Source: an uncultured Eubacteriales bacterium (GTDB lineage Bacteria; Bacillota; Clostridia; Oscillospirales; CAG-382). Taken from it: 64,000 bases of DNA. The notes below the pieces were generated by a model. It had not been told where the DNA came from, made no database searches, and was given only the letters and a program-made list of their open reading frames with translations. The position numbers and the translations under genes were made by a program. Where the stretch lies: contig URVJ01000005.1 in assembly GCA_900551295.1 (NCBI GenBank), forward strand, positions 1 through 64,000, in the 5' to 3' direction. Positions 52,427-60,843 of the stretch are shown here, piece by piece. Each line of letters begins with the position of its first letter. Position 1 is the stretch's first letter.

Positions 52427-54406
52427 ATGAGCGTTTTGCCTTCAAGACAGGTTCATCTTGACTTTCACACTTCGGAAAAGATAGATAATATCGGAAGTAA
52501 ATTTGATAAAAAGCAGTTTCAGGATTGTCTGAAAAAGGGACATATAAATTCAATAACGGTGTTTGCAAAATGTCATCACGGAATGATGTACTATCCGTCA
52601 AAAACCGGAACAATGCATCCGGGACTGCACGGATTTGATCTGCTGTCGGCTGAGCTTGAAGCCTGCCGCGAAATCGGCGTTCATGCGCCGATATATATTT
52701 CCGCGGGATTCGATGTAGATTATCTTACAAAGCACCCCGAATGCAGAGCAATACCCAAGCCCGAAGAAACATATGTCAAATATCCGCCAATGGACGGTTT
52801 TAAGCTTATCTGCTATAATTCGCCGTACCTTGACGTGCTTGTTTCCCAGATTGAAGAGGTCGTTCACAAATTCAATCCCGAGGGCGTATTTCTCGATATA
52901 TCCTCACCGAAAGTCTGCTACTGCCGTTATTGCAGAAAAATAATCGAGCAGCGCGGACTTGATCAGTCCGATCCGCAGAATTTCGTAGACCTTTCTATTG
53001 AAACATTTAAGAAGTATGCCGACAGAACAAACGCAGCCGTAAAGAGCGTAAATAAAAACACGCGTGTGTTCCATAACGGAAGCAACATCAGCGCGCGCAG
53101 ACCCGAAGAGGCGTTCTATAATACGCACCTTGAGCTTGAAAGCTTGCCTACCGGCGGCTGGGGATATGACCATTTTCCGCGTTCGGCAAGGTATGCTGCA
53201 ACCCTGGGACTTGAATATCTCGGCATGACCGGAAAATTCCATACAACATGGGGTGAGTTCGGCGGCTTTAAACACCCGAATGCGCTTATATATGAGGTTG
53301 CGCTTTCAATGTCTTTCGGAGCAAAGTGCTCGATAGGCGATCAGATGCACCCCTACGGATTTATGGATGAGGCAACATATTCGCTTATCGGAAAAGCTTA
53401 TGAATATGGTGAAAAGATTGAGGAATACTGCCTTGATTCGGTTCAGATGTACGATATAGGTGTTCTGCTGTCGGAAAGCTATGCGATCGGACCTTCGAAA
53501 TCCTGGCGGAATAATCATGACATCGGTATCTGCCGTGTACTCAATGAGGGTAATTATCTTTACAGCCTGCTTGATAAAAACGCGTCGTTTGACGGTTTTA
53601 AGGTGCTTGTACTTCCCGACGATATAAGAATAACGCCCGAACTTAAAGAAAAGCTCGATAAATACCTTAAAAACGGCGGAAAACTTCTCTGTACGGGAAA
53701 ATCCGGATTAAGTACAGAAAAAGATGAATTCCTGTTTGATTTCGGCGCTGAATATGCCGGCGAGTCGGAATATAATCCTACATATATCCGCCCCGAATTT
53801 TCACCGTTCGGACTTCCGTCGTCGTCTTTCGTAATATATGCAAAGTCTTATGTCATCGAGAAAACTCCCGAATGTACCGAGGTCTTTGCACACGCAAGAG
53901 ATCCGTTCTTCAACAGAACTCCCGAGCATTTCTGTTCTCACAGACACGCGCCGTTTGTGGACTATGACAGAGGCCCCGGAATTACATTCGGCAAAGACGG
54001 AGCATATATAGCGTGGGATATGGCTGAAGAATACGCCGTTACAGGCTGTATGATCGCAAAAGAAACAATTATTCAGACGCTTGAAAAGCTCATAGGAAAT
54101 GATAAAACGATATCTGTAAATCTTCCGTCTGCCGGCTTTTTGACACTGAATAAACAGGCTGAAAAGTCAAGATATGTTGCAAATCTTGTCTATGCGTCGC
54201 CTATCAAGCGCGGAAACGGCGTCGAGGTAATAGAGGAGCTTGTTGAGCTTCACGATATTGAAATTTCGATAAAGCTTCCCGAAAAGGTAAAGCGTGTCTA
54301 CCGCGGAACGGATCGCAGCGAACTCGCCTTTACTCAGAATGACGGTGCGGTAAATGTAAAACTTGATAAATTTACCTGTCACGAATCTGTTGTTTTTGAA
54401 ATTTAA
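52427..54406 (+). CDS. Cytoplasmic glycoside-hydrolase-like protein (GHL6 / beta-galactosidase-trimerisation type)
   Basis: 659 residues without signal peptide or membrane segment. The N-terminal ~330 residues form a TIM-barrel similar to hypothetical glycosyl hydrolase family 6 (SITVFAKCHHGMMYYPSKTG; HAPIYISAGFDVDYL; PEGVFLDISSPKVCYC, where Asp is a candidate catalytic residue). A class-1 glutamine-amidotransferase-like, beta-galactosidase trimerisation domain follows (~345-560; FKVLVLPDDIRITPELKEKL), then a C-terminal beta domain. It likely acts on imported oligosaccharides (fucosyl or similar), but substrate is unknown. Monocistronic. Confidence 0.8.
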   Translation: MSVLPSRQVHLDFHTSEKIDNIGSKFDKKQFQDCLKKGHINSITVFAKCHHGMMYYPSKTGTMHPGLHGFDLLSAELEACREIGVHAPIYISAGFDVDYLTKHPECRAIPKPEETYVKYPPMDGFKLICYNSPYLDVLVSQIEEVVHKFNPEGVFLDISSPKVCYCRYCRKIIEQRGLDQSDPQNFVDLSIETFKKYADRTNAAVKSVNKNTRVFHNGSNISARRPEEAFYNTHLELESLPTGGWGYDHFPRSARYAATLGLEYLGMTGKFHTTWGEFGGFKHPNALIYEVALSMSFGAKCSIGDQMHPYGFMDEATYSLIGKAYEYGEKIEEYCLDSVQMYDIGVLLSESYAIGPSKSWRNNHDIGICRVLNEGNYLYSLLDKNASFDGFKVLVLPDDIRITPELKEKLDKYLKNGGKLLCTGKSGLSTEKDEFLFDFGAEYAGESEYNPTYIRPEFSPFGLPSSSFVIYAKSYVIEKTPECTEVFAHARDPFFNRTPEHFCSHRHAPFVDYDRGPGITFGKDGAYIAWDMAEEYAVTGCMIAKETIIQTLEKLIGNDKTISVNLPSAGFLTLNKQAEKSRYVANLVYASPIKRGNGVEVIEELVELHDIEISIKLPEKVKRVYRGTDRSELAFTQNDGAVNVKLDKFTCHESVVFEI

Positions 54407-54423
54407 TTAATCTGCATTATATT

Positions 54424-54463
54424 GCACTCCGGGGACTGTATAGCGGTTTTCGGGGTGCTTTAT
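54424..54463 (+). terminator. Terminator after the glycoside-hydrolase-like gene
   Basis: Stem GCACTCCG/CGGGGTGC (54424-54431 with 54451-54458, one G-U), 19-nt loop, then TTTATTGTTT. Confidence 0.65.
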
Positions 54464-54498
54464 TGTTTATATATGCCTTACTTAAACAAAAAATGCTG

Positions 54499-54526
54499 TT
54501 GAGAAACTTTAAAATTGTAATATAAA
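54499..54526 (+). promoter_or_regulatory. Promoter of the SLH-like gene
   Basis: -35 TTGAGA (54499-54504), 16-bp spacer, -10 TATAAA (54521-54526). Confidence 0.55.
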
Positions 54527-54585
54527 GAATTATTATGAAATTGTTTAAATATAGCTTTTACTTATGAAAGAAGTGACAGCACCGT

Positions 54586-55320
54586 ATGGAAAAACGCAAA
54601 GCCCGCATATTAATATTGTCATTAGCTTTAATTGCCTTGCTAATCGCAGGCGCAGTTGTAATTAAACGAGTACATGAGAAGAAAATCTATGTCCAAAACA
54701 GAAATACCCTGCGTACGCTCCGGATTTTTTCACGTGATGATAACTGCACAGAGCAATATGTAAACAGATATCAGGCATTAAGATTTGTTATGAGAACTGC
54801 GGGATTAAGAAACAGTACTGTGGAAATTTTTGACAATGTAAAATTTGCAGTTCCGCCCATAGTCGACGTTGACAAACCCGGTGTAAGACACGGGTATATA
54901 TGCTCAGGTTACTTCAGCAAGGTAATTTTCGGAAAAGATTCTGGTAAAAACACTTTTGAACCGCTTGAGACTGCGACTGTAAAAAACTGTGCCGCATTTA
55001 TTTCACGCTGCCTCGGAATTTTTTCGGCTGATGAAAACGAATTGTGGGAATTTGCAAAGAGTAAAGAAATTATCCGAGAATCCGACCGCTTTTATGATGC
55101 GCCCAATACTGAATTAACTCCCGAAATATTCTGTCTTTTGCTTGTCAGAATGTTGGATTGCGACAGATACTTATATTTTGCGGTGGCAAATCTTGACTAC
55201 ATCATGGACATAAATGATTCTATTCGGTTTGATGTAGAAGGAAGTATTACTTACCGCGAATACGCGGAAGTTTTAAATCACAAAAGAAGAAATAGGTTTT
55301 CAAAATCGGGTTCGCGTTAA
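54586..55320 (+). CDS. Membrane-anchored SLH-like domain protein
   Basis: 244 residues. One N-terminal membrane helix (ILILSLALIALLIAGAVVI) and an outward part with two or three S-layer-homology-like repeats: VNRYQALRFVMRTAGL; ATVKNCAAFISRCLG; then AKSKEIIRESDRFYDA with TPEIFCLLLVRML and ITYREYAEVLNHK. SLH domains bind cell-wall polymers. The match is degenerate. Codon use (many TTA, ATA, AAA) is more AT-rich than the neighbours, which may mean different origin. No ribosome-site consensus stronger than AGAAGTGA. Confidence 0.62.
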   Translation: MEKRKARILILSLALIALLIAGAVVIKRVHEKKIYVQNRNTLRTLRIFSRDDNCTEQYVNRYQALRFVMRTAGLRNSTVEIFDNVKFAVPPIVDVDKPGVRHGYICSGYFSKVIFGKDSGKNTFEPLETATVKNCAAFISRCLGIFSADENELWEFAKSKEIIRESDRFYDAPNTELTPEIFCLLLVRMLDCDRYLYFAVANLDYIMDINDSIRFDVEGSITYREYAEVLNHKRRNRFSKSGSR

Positions 55321-55345
55321 AGACAATCTGTTTGGCAGAATATGC

Positions 55346-55380
55346 AAAAAAATGAGCCGGGTTAAAAACCCCAAGCTCAT
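55346..55380 (-). terminator. Terminator of the parB/MORN/TrmH run
   Basis: Minus strand: stem ATGAGC/GCTCAT (plus 55352-55357 with 55375-55380) with an inner GGG/CCC, then seven T (plus 55352-55346). Confidence 0.8.
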
Positions 55381-55418
55381 AAAGAATACGTAAGTGACAG
55401 GGTGATGTACAATGTGCG

Positions 55419-56228
55419 TCACTTTTGTTTTTTGTAGGCAATAAAACTTCCGAAAATCGCCGCGGCGGAGGCTGTCGGCAGAGAATATTTAGCGTTCTCA
55501 TTTGAATAGGGAATGTGTACGACCGCGTCTGAATTTTCGTAAAACAGCTTTGAAATACCGCGTTTTTCACCGCCGATAAAAAGTATAAACGGATATTCCG
55601 GCTCAAATTCTCCTATCGGAACGGAATTTTGCGACAGCGCCGCACAGACGATTTTTACGCCATTTGACTTTATAAGTTTCATCGCCTCGTCGTCATCGGG
55701 AGCGATTGTAATCTCGGATAACTCGCTTGCACCTGCCGAAGAACGGCAGACAGTACCTGACGCGGAAAGCCAGTTGCGTTTAGGAATTATAAAACCGTGC
55801 GCGCCGAATGCAAATAAATTTCTCACCGAATACCCGAAGTTGAACGGATCTTCAACGCCGTCGAGATATACGGCATATGACCGCGCACTTTTCAAGCTGT
55901 TAAGGTATTCTTCAAATTCCGTATATGTCCGCACACCTGTAAACGCTATAAAACCGCCGTGAGATGCGGATATGCCGTGCTGTTTGGCAATGGCGTCGAT
56001 TTCTTCGCGTGAGAGCATAGTATAGGGCAAATTTTTCTCTTTCAGCAGCTTTAAAAAGTGCATGGCTTTGCGGTCACGTTTTTTTATCTTATCTGCGTCG
56101 CAGTAAATATTGAAAATTTCACGTTTTCCGGCATTGATTACTGCCTCTATCGAGATTATTCCCTCAAAAACGGCTTTTTCGCCGCTGCTTTGGTATAAAG
56201 GCGCGGTATTTTCAAAATTATTGCTCAT
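55419..56228 (-). CDS. TrmH/SpoU-family RNA 2'-O-methyltransferase
   Basis: 269-residue SPOUT methyltransferase with an N-terminal RNA-binding domain (L30e-like, EIFNIYCDADKIKKRDRK). Motif 1 VEDPFNFGYSVRNLFAFG and motif 2 ILFIGGEKRGISK are good; motif 3 reads KYSLPTASAAAIF, where family members normally have SLNVSxAAAI. Likely methylates a ribose in rRNA or tRNA, but the motif 3 change leaves the activity open. The ATG at 56228 overlaps the MORN gene end by 11 bases; an upstream in-frame start at 56366 would lie inside the MORN gene. Confidence 0.82.
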   Translation of the reverse strand: MSNNFENTAPLYQSSGEKAVFEGIISIEAVINAGKREIFNIYCDADKIKKRDRKAMHFLKLLKEKNLPYTMLSREEIDAIAKQHGISASHGGFIAFTGVRTYTEFEEYLNSLKSARSYAVYLDGVEDPFNFGYSVRNLFAFGAHGFIIPKRNWLSASGTVCRSSAGASELSEITIAPDDDEAMKLIKSNGVKIVCAALSQNSVPIGEFEPEYPFILFIGGEKRGISKLFYENSDAVVHIPYSNENAKYSLPTASAAAIFGSFIAYKKQK

Positions 56229-57120
56229 TTGCGCCTGTGTTTTCCTTAGATGAATTGTCGGCAGTGCCGTTCTCGCCGTCCTGTGCGGTTTCGGCAATTG
56301 TGCCGTCCTTGAACAGTCCCGTATATGTGTTTCCGCCGGCAAAGTAATATGTTCCGTTGCCTTCAAGAACTCCGTTTACAAAACTGCCCTCGTATTTTTC
56401 ACCGTTTGCCCATGAGTAAGTGCCTGTACCTGTTCTTGCGTCGCCTGAAAAATCGCCTTCGTATACGTCGCCGTTTGCAAATACCTGCTTGCAGCGTCCG
56501 TTATATACCGAGCCGTCCGAGAGATTTACCGATACGTTTCCCGTACCGTCGCGGCGGTCGTTTACGTATGTTCCGTAGTAATATGAGCCGTCGTTCCAGT
56601 GATATTCTCCTGCGCCGTTTTTCATGTTGTCCTTAAATTCGCCGTAGTACCATGAACCGTCCGAAAAAGTGTATTTGCCGACACCGTTCATTCTGCCGTT
56701 TTCAACTTCTCCGTCGTAGACATCGCCCGACGCGTATTCGATAAGCGCGTGTCCTGTTCTTATATCGTCCTTGAAGTCGCCCGTGTAGACGTCTCCGCTG
56801 GATTTGTACGTGATTTTGCCCGCGCCTGTGCGGTTGATGCCGTCAAGCTGACCTTCGTAAACGTCGCCGTTTGAATATGTGATTTTTCCGTTTGCGCTGT
56901 CCTTGTCTTTTTTCAGCTTGCCTTTTGTACCGTCTGAATAGCTGAGCTTTCCGTTTGTTGGCTGACCGTTTACAGTCCAGCCAGAGAACTTAACATTGTC
57001 CTCTTTGACGTAGCGGTATCCGAGAGAATAGATTATAATTCCCGCGGCAGCGAGAAAAATAAGCGTTACAAGTATTACCCAAAGCAGGGGATTGGTGCGG
57101 TTTTTTGATCTTGCCGACAT
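56218..57120 (-). CDS. Membrane-anchored MORN-repeat protein
   Basis: 300 residues. One N-terminal membrane helix (PLLWVILVTLIFLAAAGIIIY) after a short basic stretch, then about nine MORN repeats (pattern G-x-x-Y-x-x-G-D-x-Y-x-G-x-F; for example ITYSNGDVYEGQLDGINRTG and GTYSWANGEKYEGSFVNGVL), and an acidic Asn/Glu tail. MORN repeats form an elongated beta-sheet that often binds lipids or helps protein assembly. The repeats would lie outside the cell if the N terminus is inside. GGAGG is 8 bases before the start. Function unknown. Confidence 0.85.
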   Translation of the reverse strand: MSARSKNRTNPLLWVILVTLIFLAAAGIIIYSLGYRYVKEDNVKFSGWTVNGQPTNGKLSYSDGTKGKLKKDKDSANGKITYSNGDVYEGQLDGINRTGAGKITYKSSGDVYTGDFKDDIRTGHALIEYASGDVYDGEVENGRMNGVGKYTFSDGSWYYGEFKDNMKNGAGEYHWNDGSYYYGTYVNDRRDGTGNVSVNLSDGSVYNGRCKQVFANGDVYEGDFSGDARTGTGTYSWANGEKYEGSFVNGVLEGNGTYYFAGGNTYTGLFKDGTIAETAQDGENGTADNSSKENTGANEQ

Positions 57121-57145
57121 TTATGATTCCTCCTAAAGAATGATT

Positions 57146-57901
57146 TTAATTTATATTCGGCTGAGGTATTGTGGGATTGGGTTTAGGAATTACGGCGCCG
57201 CCCGAAGAACCGGCGTCCGAATCAGACGTTTCATTTTCGCCGCCGGTCTGATTTTCTTTACCGTCAGAAATATCACCCTGAGCAGACTCAATATCGTCCC
57301 GAATGTTATCGCTGTTGTCCGTTTCGTCAGCACTGTCGGGATCTTCAGCGCTTTCGCCGTTTTTGCCCGACTGCGTATTGCCGGATACCTGCTTATCCGA
57401 AACAGACGTTCCGAAGTTTTTGAATGAGTTGCTTGCGAATCCCGAAAGCCATGTTATAACCGTGCATGAAACAGCCGCAGCAAGAGCGAGAGCGATTATA
57501 ACAAGAACCGTATATACAGGTTTTGATTTTTTGAATCTGTACTTTGTTTTTGCCTCTTCGGACTTGCTTTCATCTATGAAAAACAGGTCGTTTTCGCTGT
57601 AAGAGTATTTTGGCAGCTCTCCGAAGTTTTTTACGCCGCGCTTCGTATAAGCGCCGATCAGTCTGTTAAGTCCCGTGTGGGTCTTGGCTGCGGAAAGAAC
57701 TATTTTCTGCCTGAATTTTGATGAAATACCAAGCTGTGCCAGAGTTTTCGCGCTTGTGCTGTCAAAACAGCCGTTTTTGTACAGCGACATTATGAATAGA
57801 TTTAGCGTGCTTTTCTGAAGTGCGGTATAAATGACCGCCAGAACAATTCCTGCAAAAATAGCCCATACCGCAGCGTTTAATGTAATAAGTCCGTCAGACA
57901 T
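57146..57901 (-). CDS. Two-TM protein between parB and the MORN gene, unknown function
   Basis: 251 residues. A membrane helix near the N terminus (AVWAIFAGIVLAVIYTAL), a cytoplasmic basic region (about 30-125), a second membrane helix (VYTVLVIIALALAAAVSCTVITWL, about 130-153), and an outward tail rich in Ser/Asp/Glu/Gly ending PKPNPTIPQPNIN. I do not recognise the family. CGGAGGAAAA precedes the start. It begins 18 bases after parB, so the two are probably cotranscribed. Confidence 0.72.
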   Translation of the reverse strand: MSDGLITLNAAVWAIFAGIVLAVIYTALQKSTLNLFIMSLYKNGCFDSTSAKTLAQLGISSKFRQKIVLSAAKTHTGLNRLIGAYTKRGVKNFGELPKYSYSENDLFFIDESKSEEAKTKYRFKKSKPVYTVLVIIALALAAAVSCTVITWLSGFASNSFKNFGTSVSDKQVSGNTQSGKNGESAEDPDSADETDNSDNIRDDIESAQGDISDGKENQTGGENETSDSDAGSSGGAVIPKPNPTIPQPNIN

Positions 57902-57919
57902 TTTTCCTCCGTTATCCTC

Positions 57920-58843
57920 TTATTCGGCAAAAATATCGTTTCCGCAAAGATTTTTAAGCAGCGCCTCAAGATCCTCTTTGCTGTAATATTCAATTTCAAG
58001 AACGCCCTTGTCGGGAGATCTTTTGTTGTTGACAAGCTTTGCTTTTCTGCCGAACTTTGAAGAAATCTTTTCTTCAAGCTTTGCAATGTATATCTTTTTG
58101 TCGTCAAGATTTGATATATCGGCAGTCTGAGATTGCTTTTTGTCTTTTTCCGAAAGCAGTTTTTTTACAAGCGATTCTGTCTCTCTTACCGACAATCCTT
58201 TGCCGACCACAGATTGCAGTGCGTCGAGAATGTCGTCCTGATTTCCGAGGGATAACAGCGCACGCGCGTGACCGGCCGTAATGTCTCCGCTTGAAAGCGA
58301 ATCGAGAACCTCGTCGGGAAGCGTGAGCAGACGCAGAGAGTTTGTAAGCGCGGGACGTGAAATTCCGACTATTGCCGCTGTCTGTTCGTGCGTAAGACCG
58401 AATTCGTCAATAAGACGCTTTAATCCGAGAGCCTGCTCGACGGGATTGAGATCCTCTCTCTGTAAGTTCTCGACAAGCATAATTGCGGCGGCGTCCGTGT
58501 CGGATATGTCCTTTACGACTACGGGAACTTCCGTAAGACCTGCCATTTTAGCAGCTCTCCAGCGGCGCTCTCCCGATATTATCGAGTATTTTGTAACGTC
58601 GTGCAGCGCTGAATCGGTGTTTGCTTTTCTTACCACAAGCGGCTGAAGAACACCGTGGCGTTCTATTGATTCGCTGAGAGATTTCAGTGCGTCGTCGGTG
58701 AAAATTTTGCGCGGCTGATTTTTGTCCGGCTCAATGTCGGAAATGCGCACATTCAAAACTCCCGCACTGTCCGCTGTTTCAAGATCCGGCGCGGAAAACA
58801 GCGCGTCAAGACCTTTTGTATTCAAACCTTTTCTTTTTTCCAT
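57920..58843 (-). CDS. parB: Chromosome-partitioning protein ParB
   Basis: 307-residue ParB/Spo0J. N-terminal CTP-binding domain with DIEPDKNQPRKIFTDD, the GERRWRAAKMAGL P-motif and VENLQREDLNPVEQALGL; then the KorB-like helix-turn-helix that reads parS (HEQTAAIVGISRPALTNSLR) and a C-terminal dimer domain (EIEYYSKEDLEALLKNL). It binds parS, slides as a CTP clamp and loads SMC. No parA/soj gene is adjacent, contrary to the usual parAB order; ParA may be elsewhere. GAGGAA precedes the ATG. Confidence 0.95.
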   Translation of the reverse strand: MEKRKGLNTKGLDALFSAPDLETADSAGVLNVRISDIEPDKNQPRKIFTDDALKSLSESIERHGVLQPLVVRKANTDSALHDVTKYSIISGERRWRAAKMAGLTEVPVVVKDISDTDAAAIMLVENLQREDLNPVEQALGLKRLIDEFGLTHEQTAAIVGISRPALTNSLRLLTLPDEVLDSLSSGDITAGHARALLSLGNQDDILDALQSVVGKGLSVRETESLVKKLLSEKDKKQSQTADISNLDDKKIYIAKLEEKISSKFGRKAKLVNNKRSPDKGVLEIEYYSKEDLEALLKNLCGNDIFAE

Positions 58844-58909
58844 TGATAATTCCTCACGATATGTAATTTAATAAAATATTAACACCTATATATGAACCTG
58901 ATATAAACA

Positions 58910-60328
58910 TCAGAACTGAAAATACAGAAACGGATTGAAACTGTTGCCCGCAAGATGACAGGTACAGACGAATAGCAGCGTAAAGATCAAGACCAATCTT
59001 GAAATGCCTGCAAATAATGAGAGTACAGTTCCGGAAACGCACATCTTTCGGTAAAGCTTTTCAATGTATTTTATAACGGGCGTGCAGAATAAAAACGCCG
59101 CAGCAATCCAGAATATGTTGTTGAGAATTTCAAATCCCGTCTGCATATCGTAAAGCGCCGATGTGCCTGAAAACATGACTTTAAGATAATCGGCAGCGCC
59201 GTAAAAGCTTGAAAATCTGAAGAAAACAAATCCGACGTTGACAATGATGAGCAGATATATGTGTCTGAAAAACGACGGTATTTTTTCAAATACGGGCTTG
59301 GTAAGCCGCTCAAGCATGATAAATAACCCGTTGTAAAGTCCCCAGATTATGAAATTCCAGCTTGCGCCGTGCCAGAAACCCGTCAGGAACCATACTATAA
59401 ACAGATTTCGGTAAACGTGCAATCTGTTTCCGCCGAGAGGTATGTACACGTAATCGCGGAAGAACGAGCCGAGGGTTATGTGCCAGCGCCTCCAGAACTC
59501 GCTTACCGACTTTGAAATGTACGGATAGTTGAAGTTTTCGGGAAATTTAAAGCCGAACATATGACCTAAACCTATTGCCATATCCGAATATCCCGAAAAG
59601 TCAAAGTAAAGCTGCACCGTGTACATTATAATGCCGAACCATGCCGCAGCACAGGAGAGAGTACCTGCGTCGGCGTTCATATACTTGTCTGCGAATACTC
59701 CGGCAGCATTTGCAATTATAACTTTTTTGGAAAGACCGAGAGTAAAGCGGTAAATTCCGTGAGAAAACTTGTTCAGAGTTTCGTTTCTCTGCTCAATGCT
59801 CTCGGCAACGTCGCCGTATCTTACAATGGGACCTGCGACAAGCTGAAAATACATTGAAAGATATAAAAGATATTTGAAAAAACTCTTTTGAGATGTCTGT
59901 TTGCCGCGGTATACGTCTATAACATAGGTAAGCGTCTGGAAAGTGTAAAAAGATATGCCGATAGGCAGCCTGAACTGCGGAACATACAGAGAAAGTCCGG
60001 TTAAAGCGTTAATGTTTGAAATTATAAAGCCCGAATATTTGAATACGATGAAAATGCCGATGTCTGTAAGCACCGAAAGGGTAAGCGAGAATTTGGCACG
60101 CGCGGTGCCGAGGTGCTTTTCGATAGACTTTGCATGAATATAGTCCGAAAAAGCCGTAAGAATAAGCAGAAATACCCATATCGGTTCGCCCCAGGCGTAA
60201 AAAATCAGCGAAAACAGTATCAGAACCGCACTTCTTGCTTTGCCTTTGGGCATTATGAAGTATAGTATCAGATTTAACGGTAAAAATAAATATAAAAATA
60301 TAAGGCTCGCAAAAACCAAAATATTCAC
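58910..60328 (-). CDS. MBOAT-family O-acyltransferase (AlgI/PatA-like)
   Basis: 472-residue polytopic MBOAT. About 11 helices, with the family core QLVAGPIVRYGDV, SGYSDMAIGLGHMFGFKFPENFNYPY and SVSEFWRRWHITLGSFFRDY, and the active-site His in TGFWHGASWNFI. Such proteins pass acetyl groups across the membrane to polysaccharides, peptidoglycan or teichoic acid, with an AlgJ/SGNH partner. No partner gene is in the neighbourhood. 66 bases separate it from parB. Confidence 0.92.
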   Translation of the reverse strand: MNILVFASLIFLYLFLPLNLILYFIMPKGKARSAVLILFSLIFYAWGEPIWVFLLILTAFSDYIHAKSIEKHLGTARAKFSLTLSVLTDIGIFIVFKYSGFIISNINALTGLSLYVPQFRLPIGISFYTFQTLTYVIDVYRGKQTSQKSFFKYLLYLSMYFQLVAGPIVRYGDVAESIEQRNETLNKFSHGIYRFTLGLSKKVIIANAAGVFADKYMNADAGTLSCAAAWFGIIMYTVQLYFDFSGYSDMAIGLGHMFGFKFPENFNYPYISKSVSEFWRRWHITLGSFFRDYVYIPLGGNRLHVYRNLFIVWFLTGFWHGASWNFIIWGLYNGLFIMLERLTKPVFEKIPSFFRHIYLLIIVNVGFVFFRFSSFYGAADYLKVMFSGTSALYDMQTGFEILNNIFWIAAAFLFCTPVIKYIEKLYRKMCVSGTVLSLFAGISRLVLIFTLLFVCTCHLAGNSFNPFLYFQF

Positions 60329-60382
60329 TCCATTGTGTTATGCCGTAATTTGCGGCAAAATAAGCGGTGAAAGGAAATTAAA

Positions 60383-60841
60383 ATGGATAAACATTCTTAC
60401 AGTGAAAAGGAAAAAGAGGTGTTCAGAAAATACGCCGAAAAAAATTCTCCGAAATCAAATCTGCTGAAGGACTGCGTGTGCGCTTTTATAGTCGGCGGAC
60501 TTATATGCGTCGTCGGTCAGGGGATAACAGATCTCGGCAAGGCGCTCGGCGTAAATGCGGAAAACGTCAAAATTTTAACGCCGGTGACTCTCGTATTTCT
60601 TTCATGCCTGTTTACGGGACTCGGCTGGTATTCAAAACTTGCAAAACATGCGGGCGCGGGAACACTGGTGCCTATAACCGGATTTGCAAATGCCGTGGCG
60701 TCGCCTGCAATAGACAGTAAGTCCGAAGGATATGTTCTCGGTGTTGGAGCCAAGATGTTTACCATTGCGGGACCCGTAATTCTCTACGGAAGCACTGCGT
60801 CGGTGGTTTGGGGAATAATCTATTACTTTATGAATAAGTAA
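60383..60841 (+). CDS. spoVAC: Stage V sporulation protein AC
   Basis: 152-residue polytopic protein with a polar N terminus and four helices (LKDCVCAFIVGGLICVVGQG; FLSCLFTGLGWYSKLA; GVGAKMFTIAGPVILYGS). This is the SpoVAC family, part of the channel that moves Ca-dipicolinate into forespores and out in germination. spoVAD and spoVAEB, which usually follow, are absent: the next gene is convergent 2 bases later. No confident sigma-G site was found. GAAAGGAA precedes the start. Confidence 0.88.
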   Translation: MDKHSYSEKEKEVFRKYAEKNSPKSNLLKDCVCAFIVGGLICVVGQGITDLGKALGVNAENVKILTPVTLVFLSCLFTGLGWYSKLAKHAGAGTLVPITGFANAVASPAIDSKSEGYVLGVGAKMFTIAGPVILYGSTASVVWGIIYYFMNK

Positions 60842-60843
60842 AA

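Noticed and set aside
54726..54741. parS-like sequence TTTTTCACGTGATGAT
   Set aside because: Only 11 of 16 positions match TGTTTCACGTGAAACA and it lies in a coding region; expected by chance in 64 kb.
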